This document shows positions 55,066 through 63,221 of a stretch of 64,000 nt of DNA, piece by piece. This DNA comes from Marinobacter mangrovi. Lineage in GTDB: Bacteria; Pseudomonadota; Gammaproteobacteria; Pseudomonadales; Oleiphilaceae. Each line of letters begins with the position of its first letter. The first letter of the stretch is position 1. The notes beneath the pieces are model-generated. The model saw only the letters and a list, made by a program, of their open reading frames with translations, made no database searches and was not told where the DNA came from. The DNA lies in contig NZ_JAERVO010000005.1 of assembly GCF_016798325.1 (NCBI RefSeq), forward strand, positions 248,001 to 312,000. The letters are read 5' to 3'. A program made the position numbers and the translations under genes.

Positions 55066-55524
55066 TCACAGCCCCATGTCGTCCCGATCCCAGGCCAGCA
55101 GAGCCTGCCAGGTCGCATTGGGTTGCCACTGCCCGAACAGGGGCGAGCGGGCCGCCTCGGCGTCATAGTCTTCCACCAGACGCAGATAATGGGTCATAAA
55201 CGCCGACACCCGGTAATTCATGATGCAGTGAATGAAGATCCTCTGCTGCGGATCGTCAGCGCGCAGGGCCTGCAACAGCCGGCAGAATCGGCGCACATGG
55301 CTGGGTTGCGGCGCATCGAATGGCACCGGCAGGTGCAGGTAGGTCATGCCTTCACGGGTGACCAACTCCCCTTCGTTGGTCAGGGCCCGGGGATGGTCCG
55401 GCATGGCCAGGTTGATGACCGTGGTGTAGCCATGGCGCGCGATCAGTGCAAACTGCTCCGGCGTGGGCTGACCCGCGGTCCCGAAATGCTCGGTGAGTGG
55501 CACGAAATTGAAGATGCGATCCAC
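55066..55524 (-). CDS. Protein tyrosine phosphatase-like protein with CX4R loop
   Basis: 152 aa with a dual-specificity phosphatase-like fold. The P-loop region reads FIHCIMNYRVSAF, where only four residues separate Cys and Arg, instead of the usual five; this occurs in the bacterial PTP-like/DUF442-related family. Asp candidates for general acid are in LPVPFDAPQPS. Whether it is catalytically active is uncertain. The GTG at 55524 (VDRIFNF) is preferred since AGGGAG lies six bases upstream; an ATG at 55581 would overlap the next gene. Confidence 0.7.
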   Translation of the reverse strand: MDRIFNFVPLTEHFGTAGQPTPEQFALIARHGYTTVINLAMPDHPRALTNEGELVTREGMTYLHLPVPFDAPQPSHVRRFCRLLQALRADDPQQRIFIHCIMNYRVSAFMTHYLRLVEDYDAEAARSPLFGQWQPNATWQALLAWDRDDMGL

Positions 55525-55552
55525 GTCAGGCTCCCTGTGATCGGTTGGCGGG

Positions 55553-55768
55553 TCAGTCAGCCGGTTTATCGGAGCTGACATTCGGCCGCACGCTGAGCAC
55601 CGCCAAATAGATCAGGCCCAGGACCGGGATCAGCGACAAAAAGGTGCCGATGATGCCCACAAGAAACGGCGTCCGGGTCTTGCGCCGCCCCAGGTAAAAA
55701 CTCAAACCGCCGCCGATCAGCATGCAGGCAGCAGCGATCAGTCCCACTTCATTCAGGCTCATCGCCAT
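55553..55768 (-). CDS. Small two-helix membrane protein of unknown function
   Basis: 71 aa with two hydrophobic segments (VGLIAAACMLIGGGLSFYLG and FLVGIIGTFLSLIPVLGLIYLAVL) separated by RRKTRTP, and a short polar tail. A GGAG site lies upstream of the ATG. No family is recognised with confidence. Ends 28 bp before the GTG of the phosphatase-like gene and may be co-transcribed with it. Confidence 0.6.
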   Translation of the reverse strand: MAMSLNEVGLIAAACMLIGGGLSFYLGRRKTRTPFLVGIIGTFLSLIPVLGLIYLAVLSVRPNVSSDKPAD

Positions 55769-55803
55769 GGCGCACTCCGGTTAGCCACCAGCGCCATCGT
55801 GCC

Positions 55804-56592
55804 TCAGGAACGCAACGTGTAGATCCGGCCGCTGTCCCGACTGGCGATCTGCTGGGGCAGGTTGCCGTTGTCAAAACTGTACCCGAGCAACCTTATATCC
55901 TCCGCATAGACTTCGGCAACGATGTCGCGGGTCTGGGGCGTGTAGTAATCCCGGTAATCCGCGTGATGCCTGGTGGCGGCTTCGCTCAGCCGGGCATCCA
56001 CCCCGATGCGGTCGGCAACGTAGGCAAAATCGGCCTCGATATTCTCGACAAAGCCGACAAAGTCCAGGCGCACTTTCTCACGCCGATCCAGCATGTAGTA
56101 GTACTGCGGCGTGAAGTGATGCCATTGGCGCACCTGCCGGCGGGTCAGCCAGTGACGCACAAACTCGTCAAAGTCGGCGTAGCCGCTCAGGTGGTCTTCA
56201 TACCAGTGGCGGTCCTGCTCACCGGCACCGCCGCGCTTCAGGTAAAAGTAAGCTGACACCAACCGATCCCAGGGATTGCGGACAAAGGTGAACTTGAAGT
56301 AGTCGGCGATGCAGCGGGGTTCGAAGATGTTGAGGTACTGCTCCAGCGTGGTGTAGCCCCCACCCCGGTTGCCGAACAGGCACTGGTTGATGGCGTCGCC
56401 GGCACACTTGGGGATGTGTACGAAGATCGCCTGCTGTTCGTCGAATGACCGGTAGGAAAAGCCGTCCTCGGTCACGGTGGTGCGCCGCTGCTGTTCCGTC
56501 TCGAAGGCTTCCTTTGCCTTCAGGCGGTAGTCCCAGCGTTTGAGTTGCAAATACAGGTGGGAGGGCAGTTTCTCCCAGATGTCGTGTTTCAT
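55804..56592 (-). CDS. Sulfotransferase family protein
   Basis: Uses PAPS to sulfate an unknown acceptor. 262 aa. The 5'-phosphosulfate loop FVHIPKCAGDAINQ (about residues 56-69) and the 3'-phosphate motif FVRNPWDRLVSAYFY (about 103-117) are as in carbohydrate sulfotransferases (Sulfotransfer_2 type). No signal peptide or membrane segment, so cytosolic. No glycan gene cluster is immediately adjacent; the acceptor could be an envelope polysaccharide. Ribosome site GGGAG precedes the ATG. Confidence 0.82.
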   Translation of the reverse strand: MKHDIWEKLPSHLYLQLKRWDYRLKAKEAFETEQQRRTTVTEDGFSYRSFDEQQAIFVHIPKCAGDAINQCLFGNRGGGYTTLEQYLNIFEPRCIADYFKFTFVRNPWDRLVSAYFYLKRGGAGEQDRHWYEDHLSGYADFDEFVRHWLTRRQVRQWHHFTPQYYYMLDRREKVRLDFVGFVENIEADFAYVADRIGVDARLSEAATRHHADYRDYYTPQTRDIVAEVYAEDIRLLGYSFDNGNLPQQIASRDSGRIYTLRS

Positions 56593-56753
56593 GGCCCAAT
56601 CTCCCTATCTGGCGGATGAACAAGGGAGAACACGCTCTCCCCTGCCCACACCGCCAAGGATAGCGGCGCAAACCAGTGTGACCAGTGTGGTCAGGGACGA
56701 CACGGCCACTTTGTCTGCAGATTGGACGCCCGCGCTAGCGGGTTATGCGACTT

Positions 56754-57773
56754 TTAGCTGAGCCAGCCGAAACGATCCGGGGTGCGACCGGATTGCAGCG
56801 CACGCAGGGCTTCGCTCAGCTTGCGGGTGTTGGGACCGACGCCACCGTCGCCCACCTGATAGCGCTCACCGCCGTGAATAAAGGCGCCAACGCCGGAGAG
56901 TACCGCCGCGGTGCCGGACAGGGCCGCCTCGCCGGTGCGGATCCAGTCCTTGATCTCATCCACGGTGAAGTCGCGCTCGATGACCTCGTAGCCCAGGTCC
57001 CGCGCCAGGGTGATCACCGAGTCCCGGGTGATGCCGTGCAGGAAGGACGGATCCAGCGGCTTGGTGAGCAGCCGGTTGTCGTCGATCAGGAAGAAGTTGG
57101 AGGCGCCGGTTTCCTGGACGTCGCCGTTGGGGCAGAACAGGACCTGGTCGGCACTGAATTCCTTCTTCGCACGCATCACGTGTCGCAGGGCCGAGGCGTA
57201 ATTGCCGCCGGTTTTGGCCTGGCCGAAGCCCGGCGTGCTGCGCATTTCCTGATCCTCGATCAGGATGTTCAGGCCCCGGCCGCCAGCGAAGTATTCCCCC
57301 ACCGGCGAGGCCAGCACGTACACCATCGCTTCCGCCGACGGCGCACCGGCCGCGCCGATGTTCTCCTCGGTGCCGATCAACGTCGGGCGCAGGTACAGCG
57401 CACCCGGCGCATCAGGAATAACGTCGTGTCCCAGGGCCACCACCTCGCGGATCATGGCTTCCATCATGTCCGCCGGCGGCTGTGGCAGGCACAACAGGGC
57501 GGCACTGCGCTGGAAGCGGGCAATGTGCTGGTCGAGACGGAAAATCTTGATTTCGCCGTCCGGCATGCGATACGCCTTCAGGCCTTCGAAACAGGTACTC
57601 CCGTAATGCAGCACGTGCGATGCCGGATGCAGGGGCAACGGGCCCACCGGTACGGTTTCCACGCCCTGCCACTGACCGTCGCTGTAACGCGCCAGGGTCA
57701 TCTGGCTGGTGAACGCGGTGCCGAACGGTGCGGCGGTCTTGGCTGTTGCGGTTTCGGGAGCAACCTCTTCCAT
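56754..57773 (-). CDS. ilvE: Branched-chain amino acid aminotransferase (class II)
   Basis: Last step of valine, leucine and isoleucine synthesis. 339 aa, the longer BCAT type (E. coli IlvE is 309). HVLHYGSTCFEGLKAYR, the PLP Lys in AKTGGNYAS and EIPQ-like ETGASNFFLIDD (signature region) with LDPSFLHGITRDS are intact. Start MEEVAPETA at 57773; an earlier start adds 13 residues. Upstream lies a long inverted repeat that may be an operator. Distant from ilvA in this window. Confidence 0.93.
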   Translation of the reverse strand: MEEVAPETATAKTAAPFGTAFTSQMTLARYSDGQWQGVETVPVGPLPLHPASHVLHYGSTCFEGLKAYRMPDGEIKIFRLDQHIARFQRSAALLCLPQPPADMMEAMIREVVALGHDVIPDAPGALYLRPTLIGTEENIGAAGAPSAEAMVYVLASPVGEYFAGGRGLNILIEDQEMRSTPGFGQAKTGGNYASALRHVMRAKKEFSADQVLFCPNGDVQETGASNFFLIDDNRLLTKPLDPSFLHGITRDSVITLARDLGYEVIERDFTVDEIKDWIRTGEAALSGTAAVLSGVGAFIHGGERYQVGDGGVGPNTRKLSEALRALQSGRTPDRFGWLS

Positions 57774-57898
57774 CAATCTGTCCTCATAAAACGGTGGCGT
57801 GGCGAGACCCACCCGGCGGGTTACAAGACAGGCCGGGGGAACTGTTCAAAATACCACCTGCAGCGCAAACCGCACAGAGACAGATTCAAAATCGGGAC

Positions 57899-57953
57899 CG
57901 GTACAGTTGATTTGGGAAATGATCTTTTCGTCAAAAAACAGGAAACTGTACCG
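57899..57953. promoter_or_regulatory. Inverted repeat CGGTACAGTT / AACTGTACCG upstream of ilvE
   Basis: Ten-base arms at 57899-57908 and 57944-57953, 35 bases apart, 126-180 bp before the ilvE ATG. CTGTACC half-sites are reminiscent of MocR/GntR-type operators. A weaker relative (AACTGTTC) lies near 57840. Confidence 0.5.
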
Positions 57954-58028
57954 CATCGGGAGAGGACGCCGGGCAGCCGCGGGATCGCAGCGGCCCGGCT
58001 TGGGAGGGAGACGTGTCCGGTTCGTCCC

Positions 58029-59252
58029 TCAGTCGAGGGCTTTGGCCGGGCCGAAGAACTCGAAGTGCTGATCTTCGTCCGCCACGCCACGTTGCTTCAG
58101 CAGCTGACGCATATGCTGGAGCATCGGCGTCGGACCGCAGAAGTACCAGGCCGCCTTTTCACCGCCCACCAGTTCATCCAGCAAAGCGTTATCCACAAAG
58201 CCCTCACTGTCGCAGCGGCCGGCCACCCGCTCACCGGCCTGCGGCTCGCTGAAACGCACGTGCAGGGTGAGGTTGTCATACCGCTTCTCCAGCGCCTCAA
58301 GCTCGGTCGCAAAGGGCTGGACCGCGCCGTTCAGGGCCGCCTGGATAAAGACGATCGGCCGCTGGGCCGGGGATTCGTCCAGCGCCACCTGCAGCATGGA
58401 CATCAGCGGGGTGATGCCCACGCCACCGGCCACGAAGACCAGCGGCTTGTCGGCTTCCTGCGGCAGTTCCAGGGTGAACTCGCCGGCCGGCGGTGCCACT
58501 TCGATGCTGTCACCGGTGCGCAGTTTGTCGTGCAGGTAGCTGGACACCACACCGTCCGGCAGGCCCGCGCCATCACCCGTTTCGCGTTTGACGCTGATGC
58601 GGAACCAGGGCTCACCCGGCATGTTGGAAACGCTGTAGTTGCGCATGGTGGTCGTGCCGTCCGCCAGCGGAATCCGCACAGTGAGGTACTGGCCGGGCTG
58701 GTGCATCGCCAGCTTGCTGCCGTCCGCCGGGCACAGGTAGAAGGACTCGATGTTGTCGCTGCACCGCTCACGCTTCTCCACGAGGAACGGCTTGAAGCCT
58801 TCCCAACCGTAGGTGTCTTCCTGCTGCTGATAAATCTGGCCTTCGCGCTGGATGAAGAGATCCGCCAGCACGCCATAGGCTTCGCCCCAGGCGTTGATGA
58901 TGTCGTCGGTGGCCGCCTCACCCAATACCTCGCGGATGGACGCCAGCAGGTTCTCACCCACGATCGGATAGTGCTCCGCCTTGATCCCCAGGGACGCGTG
59001 TTTCTGGGCGATCAGTTCCACCGCACCGGCCAGGGCCGCCGGGTTGTCGATGTGCTGGGCGTAGGCGCAGATTGCCCCGGCCAGGGCCCGCTGCTGGGTG
59101 CCGGCCTGTTGGTGGGCCGGATTGAAGAACGCCTTCACCTCCGGGTTGTGGGTGAACATCCGCTGGTAGAAATGGCGGGTCAGGGTTTCGCCGTGTTCCT
59201 GCAGGACAGGCACGGTCTGTTTGATGACATCGATGGTGGCGGGGCTGAGCAT
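58029..59252 (-). CDS. hmp: Flavohemoprotein (nitric oxide dioxygenase)
   Basis: Converts NO to nitrate with O2 and NAD(P)H. 407 aa: N-terminal globin (proximal region with HQQAGTQQRALAGAICAYAQHI, Tyr/Gln in the distal pocket around FYQRMF), FAD domain with MRNYSVSN and GVVSSYLHD, and NAD domain with LVFVAGGVGITPLMSML and YFCGPTPML. The ATG at 59252 has AGGAGA upstream; 21 extra codons of a longer frame are not family-like. Divergent from nsrR, its expected repressor. Confidence 0.95.
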   Translation of the reverse strand: MLSPATIDVIKQTVPVLQEHGETLTRHFYQRMFTHNPEVKAFFNPAHQQAGTQQRALAGAICAYAQHIDNPAALAGAVELIAQKHASLGIKAEHYPIVGENLLASIREVLGEAATDDIINAWGEAYGVLADLFIQREGQIYQQQEDTYGWEGFKPFLVEKRERCSDNIESFYLCPADGSKLAMHQPGQYLTVRIPLADGTTTMRNYSVSNMPGEPWFRISVKRETGDGAGLPDGVVSSYLHDKLRTGDSIEVAPPAGEFTLELPQEADKPLVFVAGGVGITPLMSMLQVALDESPAQRPIVFIQAALNGAVQPFATELEALEKRYDNLTLHVRFSEPQAGERVAGRCDSEGFVDNALLDELVGGEKAAWYFCGPTPMLQHMRQLLKQRGVADEDQHFEFFGPAKALD

Positions 59253-59347
59253 GGCCGATCTCCTTTCTGGATCAAAAGCACGCGGTTTCAAGGACACAAG
59301 TTTCAAGGACACCAAAGCGATCGCGATTCGGACGCGGCGCTTAAAGT

Positions 59348-59387
59348 GGTATTTTACTTACCTCTTTAAATAGGCATATTATTTACC
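59348..59387. promoter_or_regulatory. Two direct 15-bp repeats in the hmp-nsrR intergenic region (candidate NsrR sites)
   Basis: GGTATTTTACTTACC (59348-59362) and GGCATATTATTTACC (59373-59387) are identical at 12 of 15 positions with starts 25 bp apart. Their place between a NsrR gene and hmp makes NsrR binding the simplest reading; they do not closely match the E. coli consensus. Confidence 0.5.
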
Positions 59388-59409
59388 AAATTATGAAAGG
59401 TCAATAGGC

Positions 59410-59850
59410 ATGCAACTCACCGCGCATACTGATTACTCCCTACGCCTGCTCATCTACATGGCGGTGCGTACGGATGCCGAGCCGGCCACCGTGCAGGATG
59501 TCGCGCTGCATTACGGGATTTCCGCCAACCACGTGGCCAAGGTGGCCCGCACCCTGGTGCAGTTGGGTTACCTGAAGAGTCAGCGAGGCCGGGGCGGCGG
59601 ACTGGAACTCACCCGGGCGCCCAACGAGATCAACATCGGAGAAGTGGTCCGCAAGACAGAGAACCTGCGGCTACTGGAATGCTTCGGGCCGAATTCCACC
59701 TGCCCCATCGAACCCGGCTGCGCCCTCAAAGGCGTGCTGGGGGAAGCACTGCAGGCGTTTATCGACGTGCTGGACCGGTACGTGCTGTCGGATGTGGTAG
59801 AAAACCGGCAGGAATTGCGGGGACTGCTGGCGAAACAGGCGGCGAGCTAG
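59410..59850 (+). CDS. nsrR: NsrR, Rrf2-family nitric-oxide-sensing repressor
   Basis: Fe-S repressor of NO-stress genes. 146 aa: N-terminal winged helix (MQLTAHTDYSLRLLIYMAV, HYGISANHVAKVARTLVQLGYLKSQRGRGGGL) and cluster ligands Cys91, Cys98 and Cys104 in LECFGPNSTCPIEPGC. Divergent from hmp over a 157-bp AT-rich region. Its last four bases overlap the convergent small gene at 59847. Confidence 0.93.
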   Translation: MQLTAHTDYSLRLLIYMAVRTDAEPATVQDVALHYGISANHVAKVARTLVQLGYLKSQRGRGGGLELTRAPNEINIGEVVRKTENLRLLECFGPNSTCPIEPGCALKGVLGEALQAFIDVLDRYVLSDVVENRQELRGLLAKQAAS

Positions 59851-60071
59851 AAGGTACTGCCTTTGACGCCGAGCCGATCAAGAAACACATGCAGTTCGGC
59901 TTCACTCATATTGATGTGCTCGACCACCCGGCCATAGAGCATGGCCGTGGGCACGTTGCGCCCGCCCAGCTCCTTCTGGGTCTCGCTGAGCACGTAGAGA
60001 ATCAGCCGTTCCACGCGGTTCAGCCCATCGCGCACATCGGGGATAAAATCACGTTCGTCCTGATACTCCAT
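59847..60071 (-). CDS. 74-aa protein of unknown function overlapping the nsrR end
   Basis: 74 aa, acidic N-terminus (MEYQDERDFIPDVRDGLNRVERL), predicted mostly helical (ERLILYVLSETQKELGG, AELHVFLDRLGV), no Cys, no signal or membrane segment. Not recognised. It is kept because the coding frame is compact, its product reads like a soluble helical protein and an AGGGCAGG site precedes its ATG; its 3' end overlaps nsrR by 4 bp tail to tail. Confidence 0.55.
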   Translation of the reverse strand: MEYQDERDFIPDVRDGLNRVERLILYVLSETQKELGGRNVPTAMLYGRVVEHINMSEAELHVFLDRLGVKGSTF

Positions 60072-60216
60072 GGGCCTGCCCTCGCGGTTGGAAACCCAAG
60101 TATGAAAAATCGACCGCCATCGGGCAACCGGCCGTCAGATTGATCCTGGGCAATATCCCCATCGCCCACCGGCGTTAGGCTGATGACTCACCTTCAGCCT
60201 GCAGGAAGCGCCACCC

Positions 60217-61200
60217 ATGCGTGCCATGGTCCTCCATCAGCAACGCCAACCCCTCCGCCTTGAGGACGTTCCGATCCCGGAACCCGACGACCATCAGGTG
60301 CAGATCCGCGTGACGGCCTGCGGCATCTGCCGGACCGACCTCCACGTGGTGGATGCCGACCTGACCGAGCCGGCGCTGCCGCTGATTCCCGGACACCAGA
60401 TCGTCGGCATCGTTTCCAAAACCGGCCGCAACGTAAGCGGCTTCGAAGTGGGCCAGCGTATCGGCGTGCCCTGGCTGGGCGGCAGTTGCGGTCACTGCGA
60501 TTATTGCCAGAGCGACCGGGAAAACCTCTGCGACAATGCCCGCTACACCGGTTACCAGATCAACGGCGGCTTCGCCGAATACACCGTCGCCGATGCCAGC
60601 TACTGCTTCCCGATTCCCGACGGCTTCAGTGACCAACAGGCCGCGCCGTTGCTCTGCGCCGGCCTGATCGGCTACCGCGCCTACCGGCGAATCAGCGATG
60701 CCCGGCACATCGGCCTGTACGGTTTTGGCTCGGCGGCCCACATCCTGATCCAGGTGGCCCGCCATGCCGGCCAGGCCGTCTACGCCTTCACCCGGCCGGG
60801 GGATACCGAGGCAAAATCCTTCGCCCTGTCCCTCGGTGCGACCTGGGTCGGGGATGCCTCCATGACGCCCCCACACCTTCTGGACGGCGCCATCATCTTC
60901 GCCCCGGCGGGCGAGCTGGTGCCCGACGCTTTGCACACCGTGCGCAAGGGCGGTCGCGTCGTCTGCGCCGGCATCCACATGTCCGACATCCCGTCGTTCC
61001 CTTACGACCTGCTCTGGGGCGAGCGGGAACTCTGTTCCATCGCCAACCTGACCCGGCGCGACGGCGAAGCCTTCCTGCCCCTCGCGGCCCGGATTCCGGT
61101 GGAGACCACCGTCCACACCTACTCCCTGGAGCGGGCGAACGAGGCACTGGATGATTTGCGAGCCGGGCGCTTCAATGGCTCCGCCGTCCTGACGCTGTGA
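60217..61200 (+). CDS. Zinc-dependent alcohol dehydrogenase family protein
   Basis: 327 aa medium-chain dehydrogenase. Catalytic zinc ligands Cys in ACGICRTDLHVV and His in IPGHQIVGIV, structural-zinc cysteines in GSCGHCDYCQSDRENLCDN. The coenzyme domain has LYGFGSAAHILIQVARHAG, slightly shorter than the canonical GxGxxG spacing (GFGSAA). Close in layout to the AdhA-type (class IX) enzymes often next to alcohol/aldehyde detoxification genes. Substrate unknown. AGGAAG ribosome site upstream. Confidence 0.88.
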   Translation: MRAMVLHQQRQPLRLEDVPIPEPDDHQVQIRVTACGICRTDLHVVDADLTEPALPLIPGHQIVGIVSKTGRNVSGFEVGQRIGVPWLGGSCGHCDYCQSDRENLCDNARYTGYQINGGFAEYTVADASYCFPIPDGFSDQQAAPLLCAGLIGYRAYRRISDARHIGLYGFGSAAHILIQVARHAGQAVYAFTRPGDTEAKSFALSLGATWVGDASMTPPHLLDGAIIFAPAGELVPDALHTVRKGGRVVCAGIHMSDIPSFPYDLLWGERELCSIANLTRRDGEAFLPLAARIPVETTVHTYSLERANEALDDLRAGRFNGSAVLTL

Positions 61201-61225
61201 TGGGCCTCAGCCGACCCGTTCGGCC

Positions 61226-61624
61226 TCAATCGTATTCAGCGGCTTGCGGCAAATCGTCGGTGATGTCGAACCACGGCGCCTTGCTCCCCACGAACACATG
61301 GCGCTCCGCTTTGACGACCGGGTCCGTATCCAGCGTTCCCAGCGGGAAGCCGTAGATGTCAGGATGCTCATCAAAGCGGGTATACAGGCTGGAACCGCAG
61401 CGCGAGCAGAATCCCTTGTGCTCGCCAGGCGACGATTCAAAGAACGTGATCAACTCCGCGCCGGTCAACGTCGTCCAGTCCGCCGCATTCACCTTCGCCC
61501 GCGTGCGAAACGCCGAGGCGTGCAGTTTACGGCACATGGAGCAATGGCAGTTCAGTACATCCGTCAGTTCACCGCGGATGTCGTAGGTCACACCCCCGCA
61601 GAGGCAGCTGCCTTTATGGATCAT
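61226..61624 (-). CDS. GFA family protein (glutathione-dependent formaldehyde-activating type)
   Basis: 132 aa with the zinc-binding cysteine pattern GSCLCGGVTYDI, NCHCSMCRK and FCSRCGSSLYTRFD. Proteins of this fold bind Zn and are often annotated as formaldehyde-activating enzymes, though most lack proven activity. The ATG at 61624 has GGAGAA upstream; a longer frame would add 26 unrelated residues. Convergent with the alcohol dehydrogenase, 25 bp apart, a possible aldehyde-related pair (inference). Confidence 0.85.
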   Translation of the reverse strand: MIHKGSCLCGGVTYDIRGELTDVLNCHCSMCRKLHASAFRTRAKVNAADWTTLTGAELITFFESSPGEHKGFCSRCGSSLYTRFDEHPDIYGFPLGTLDTDPVVKAERHVFVGSKAPWFDITDDLPQAAEYD

Positions 61625-61777
61625 CGACGTTTCTCCTTGTCGAATGTGGTATGAATCAATCCTGTTTCGCTTGCGCGTAGTTGACGCTGGCCAAGGCGGC
61701 ACAGACCGCTATACCGCAGCCGGTGGCTTCTTCCTGAATAACCGCTTTCACGGGTTTACTCCGCTCGGAACGAATCG

Positions 61778-62110
61778 TCAGGAGTCCCGGGGCGCAAACA
61801 TGATGATGGCCATACCCGCCAGAGCCACGCCGGAACCCACCAGATCCCACACCGTTGGCCGGATGCCATCCACCGCCCATAGCCACAGGATGGCGACAAA
61901 GATGTAGACGCCCCCGTAAGCCGCATACACCCGACCGGCTGCGGTCGGATGAAGCGACAACAGCCACGCAAAAGCCGCCAGACTCAACGCGCCCGGCACC
62001 AGCAGCCAGGCCGTCTTACCCTCGCGCAGCCACAGATACGGCAGATAACAGCCCACGATTTCCGCCACGGCGGTGACCAGGAAGAGGCCGAGTGTCTTTA
62101 GTTCAGTCAA
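61778..62110 (-). CDS. ynfA: YnfA (UPF0060) family membrane protein, TTG start
   Basis: 110 aa with four membrane segments; the conserved blocks [35 protein letters not shown] and [13 protein letters not shown] match E. coli YnfA (108 aa). Some members act as small multidrug-resistance-like exporters. The start codon appears to be TTG (62110), with GGGAG nine bases upstream; no ATG is available in frame at the right place. Confidence 0.88.
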   Translation of the reverse strand: MTELKTLGLFLVTAVAEIVGCYLPYLWLREGKTAWLLVPGALSLAAFAWLLSLHPTAAGRVYAAYGGVYIFVAILWLWAVDGIRPTVWDLVGSGVALAGMAIIMFAPRDS

Positions 62111-62139
62111 AAACGAGTCTCCCGTGAGTCATGCCGGTG

Positions 62140-62571
62140 TTACTGACCTCGCAACACCACCTCGCCCGTTCGAGGATTCGTCAGCGTCACATTTTCAAGC
62201 GCTTTGATAAGCCACTGCTCGTCCTGCTTCTTCAGGACAGCGAGGATCAGCGTATCGACCTGATGTGGTCCAGCAGGGTGAGCCGCCCCGGCCGACAGAC
62301 GGCTCCAAAAATGGATCACGACCGCGCCCTCCGCAATTGGAACCACGTCGATCAGCTCATTGGACAGCGTCGAGTCGCTGTAGATGGTGCTGTGAATCGG
62401 GGTATGCATCGCCACGATCGCCTCAACGCCCCGGACATAGTGACCGAAGCGATTGACGAACGTGGCATCGTCATCAAACAGGCGACCAAAAGCGGCCATA
62501 TCGTGGGCATTCCAGGCCGCCTGGAATGCGGCAGGTACATCTTCGGGTTGCTCGATTCGGGTCATGGACAT
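62140..62571 (-). CDS. SgcJ/EcaC-type NTF2-like protein
   Basis: 143 aa cone-shaped NTF2 fold (DVPAAFQAAWNAHDMAAFGRLFDDDATFVNRFGHYVRGVEAI), cytosolic, no signal peptide. Typical of the SgcJ/EcaC group with no known reaction. A second NTF2-like gene follows upstream (62673), 101 bp away on the same strand. Start MSMTRIEQ; the second Met is equally possible. Confidence 0.8.
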   Translation of the reverse strand: MSMTRIEQPEDVPAAFQAAWNAHDMAAFGRLFDDDATFVNRFGHYVRGVEAIVAMHTPIHSTIYSDSTLSNELIDVVPIAEGAVVIHFWSRLSAGAAHPAGPHQVDTLILAVLKKQDEQWLIKALENVTLTNPRTGEVVLRGQ

Positions 62572-62672
62572 GGACGGCGCCTTGATTCTTTTTGTGGCGG
62601 AGCGGAAAAGAAGCGCGGACTGTACGGTTGCGAATTCTGGAGAGCATCGGGGAATTCGTGGTGGCCTTTCCG

Positions 62673-63050
62673 TTACTCGGCAGAAGGAAGATTGCCGCCC
62701 AGCATGTTCTCGACCACCGCGGCGTTGTAGAAGGTTTCAACGGTCTGGATTTTATCGTTCCGGACGCGGAACCAGACCGCCAGTCGCACATCCCCGATGG
62801 GCTCGAAATAGGTCTGGTAATCCAGGATCGCGAAGACGTGATCATCGTCAGCACTGAGCTGGCGCACGATCAGATCTTTCTGGATGGCCGCCATGCCGAA
62901 CTGATAGGCCAGCATGTCGTCGCGGCTGAGCAAGTGCATGTTCGGCCCGACATACTCGAACCCCTGATCAACAAGCAGGGCCTTCGCCTCATCGAAACGC
63001 TGGGCCTGAATATCGGCGATAAACTGCGCCACGATGTCTTTTGGCTGCAT
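62673..63050 (-). CDS. SnoaL/NTF2-like protein
   Basis: 125 aa NTF2-like fold (DIVAQFIADIQAQRFDEAKALL, YVGPNMHLLSRDD, VWFRVRNDKIQTVETFYN), cytosolic. Distinct from its neighbour in sequence but of the same fold class. Start MQPKDIVAQF at 63050, preferred over an upstream frame extension of 27 residues. Function unknown. Confidence 0.75.
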   Translation of the reverse strand: MQPKDIVAQFIADIQAQRFDEAKALLVDQGFEYVGPNMHLLSRDDMLAYQFGMAAIQKDLIVRQLSADDDHVFAILDYQTYFEPIGDVRLAVWFRVRNDKIQTVETFYNAAVVENMLGGNLPSAE

Positions 63051-63221
63051 AGGTGGACTCCACTTCCTGTGGGGGGCGGTTTGGACGTCTGGATTCAGGT
63101 GAATGCTACAAAACTCCGGCATCCGTTTCACGTGTATACCAGAAGTGGGGGGATGACAACGAGTCTTTGGGCATTATTTTTCGGCGCTGGGGGGAAGTCC
63201 ACATCGTCGTGCCTGCGATGG

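Noticed and set aside
56745-59369. Open frame of 874 codons antisense to ilvE and hmp
   Set aside because: Same reason: high-GC third positions leave the opposite frame open; no family features, and it spans two well-supported genes and their intergenic region.
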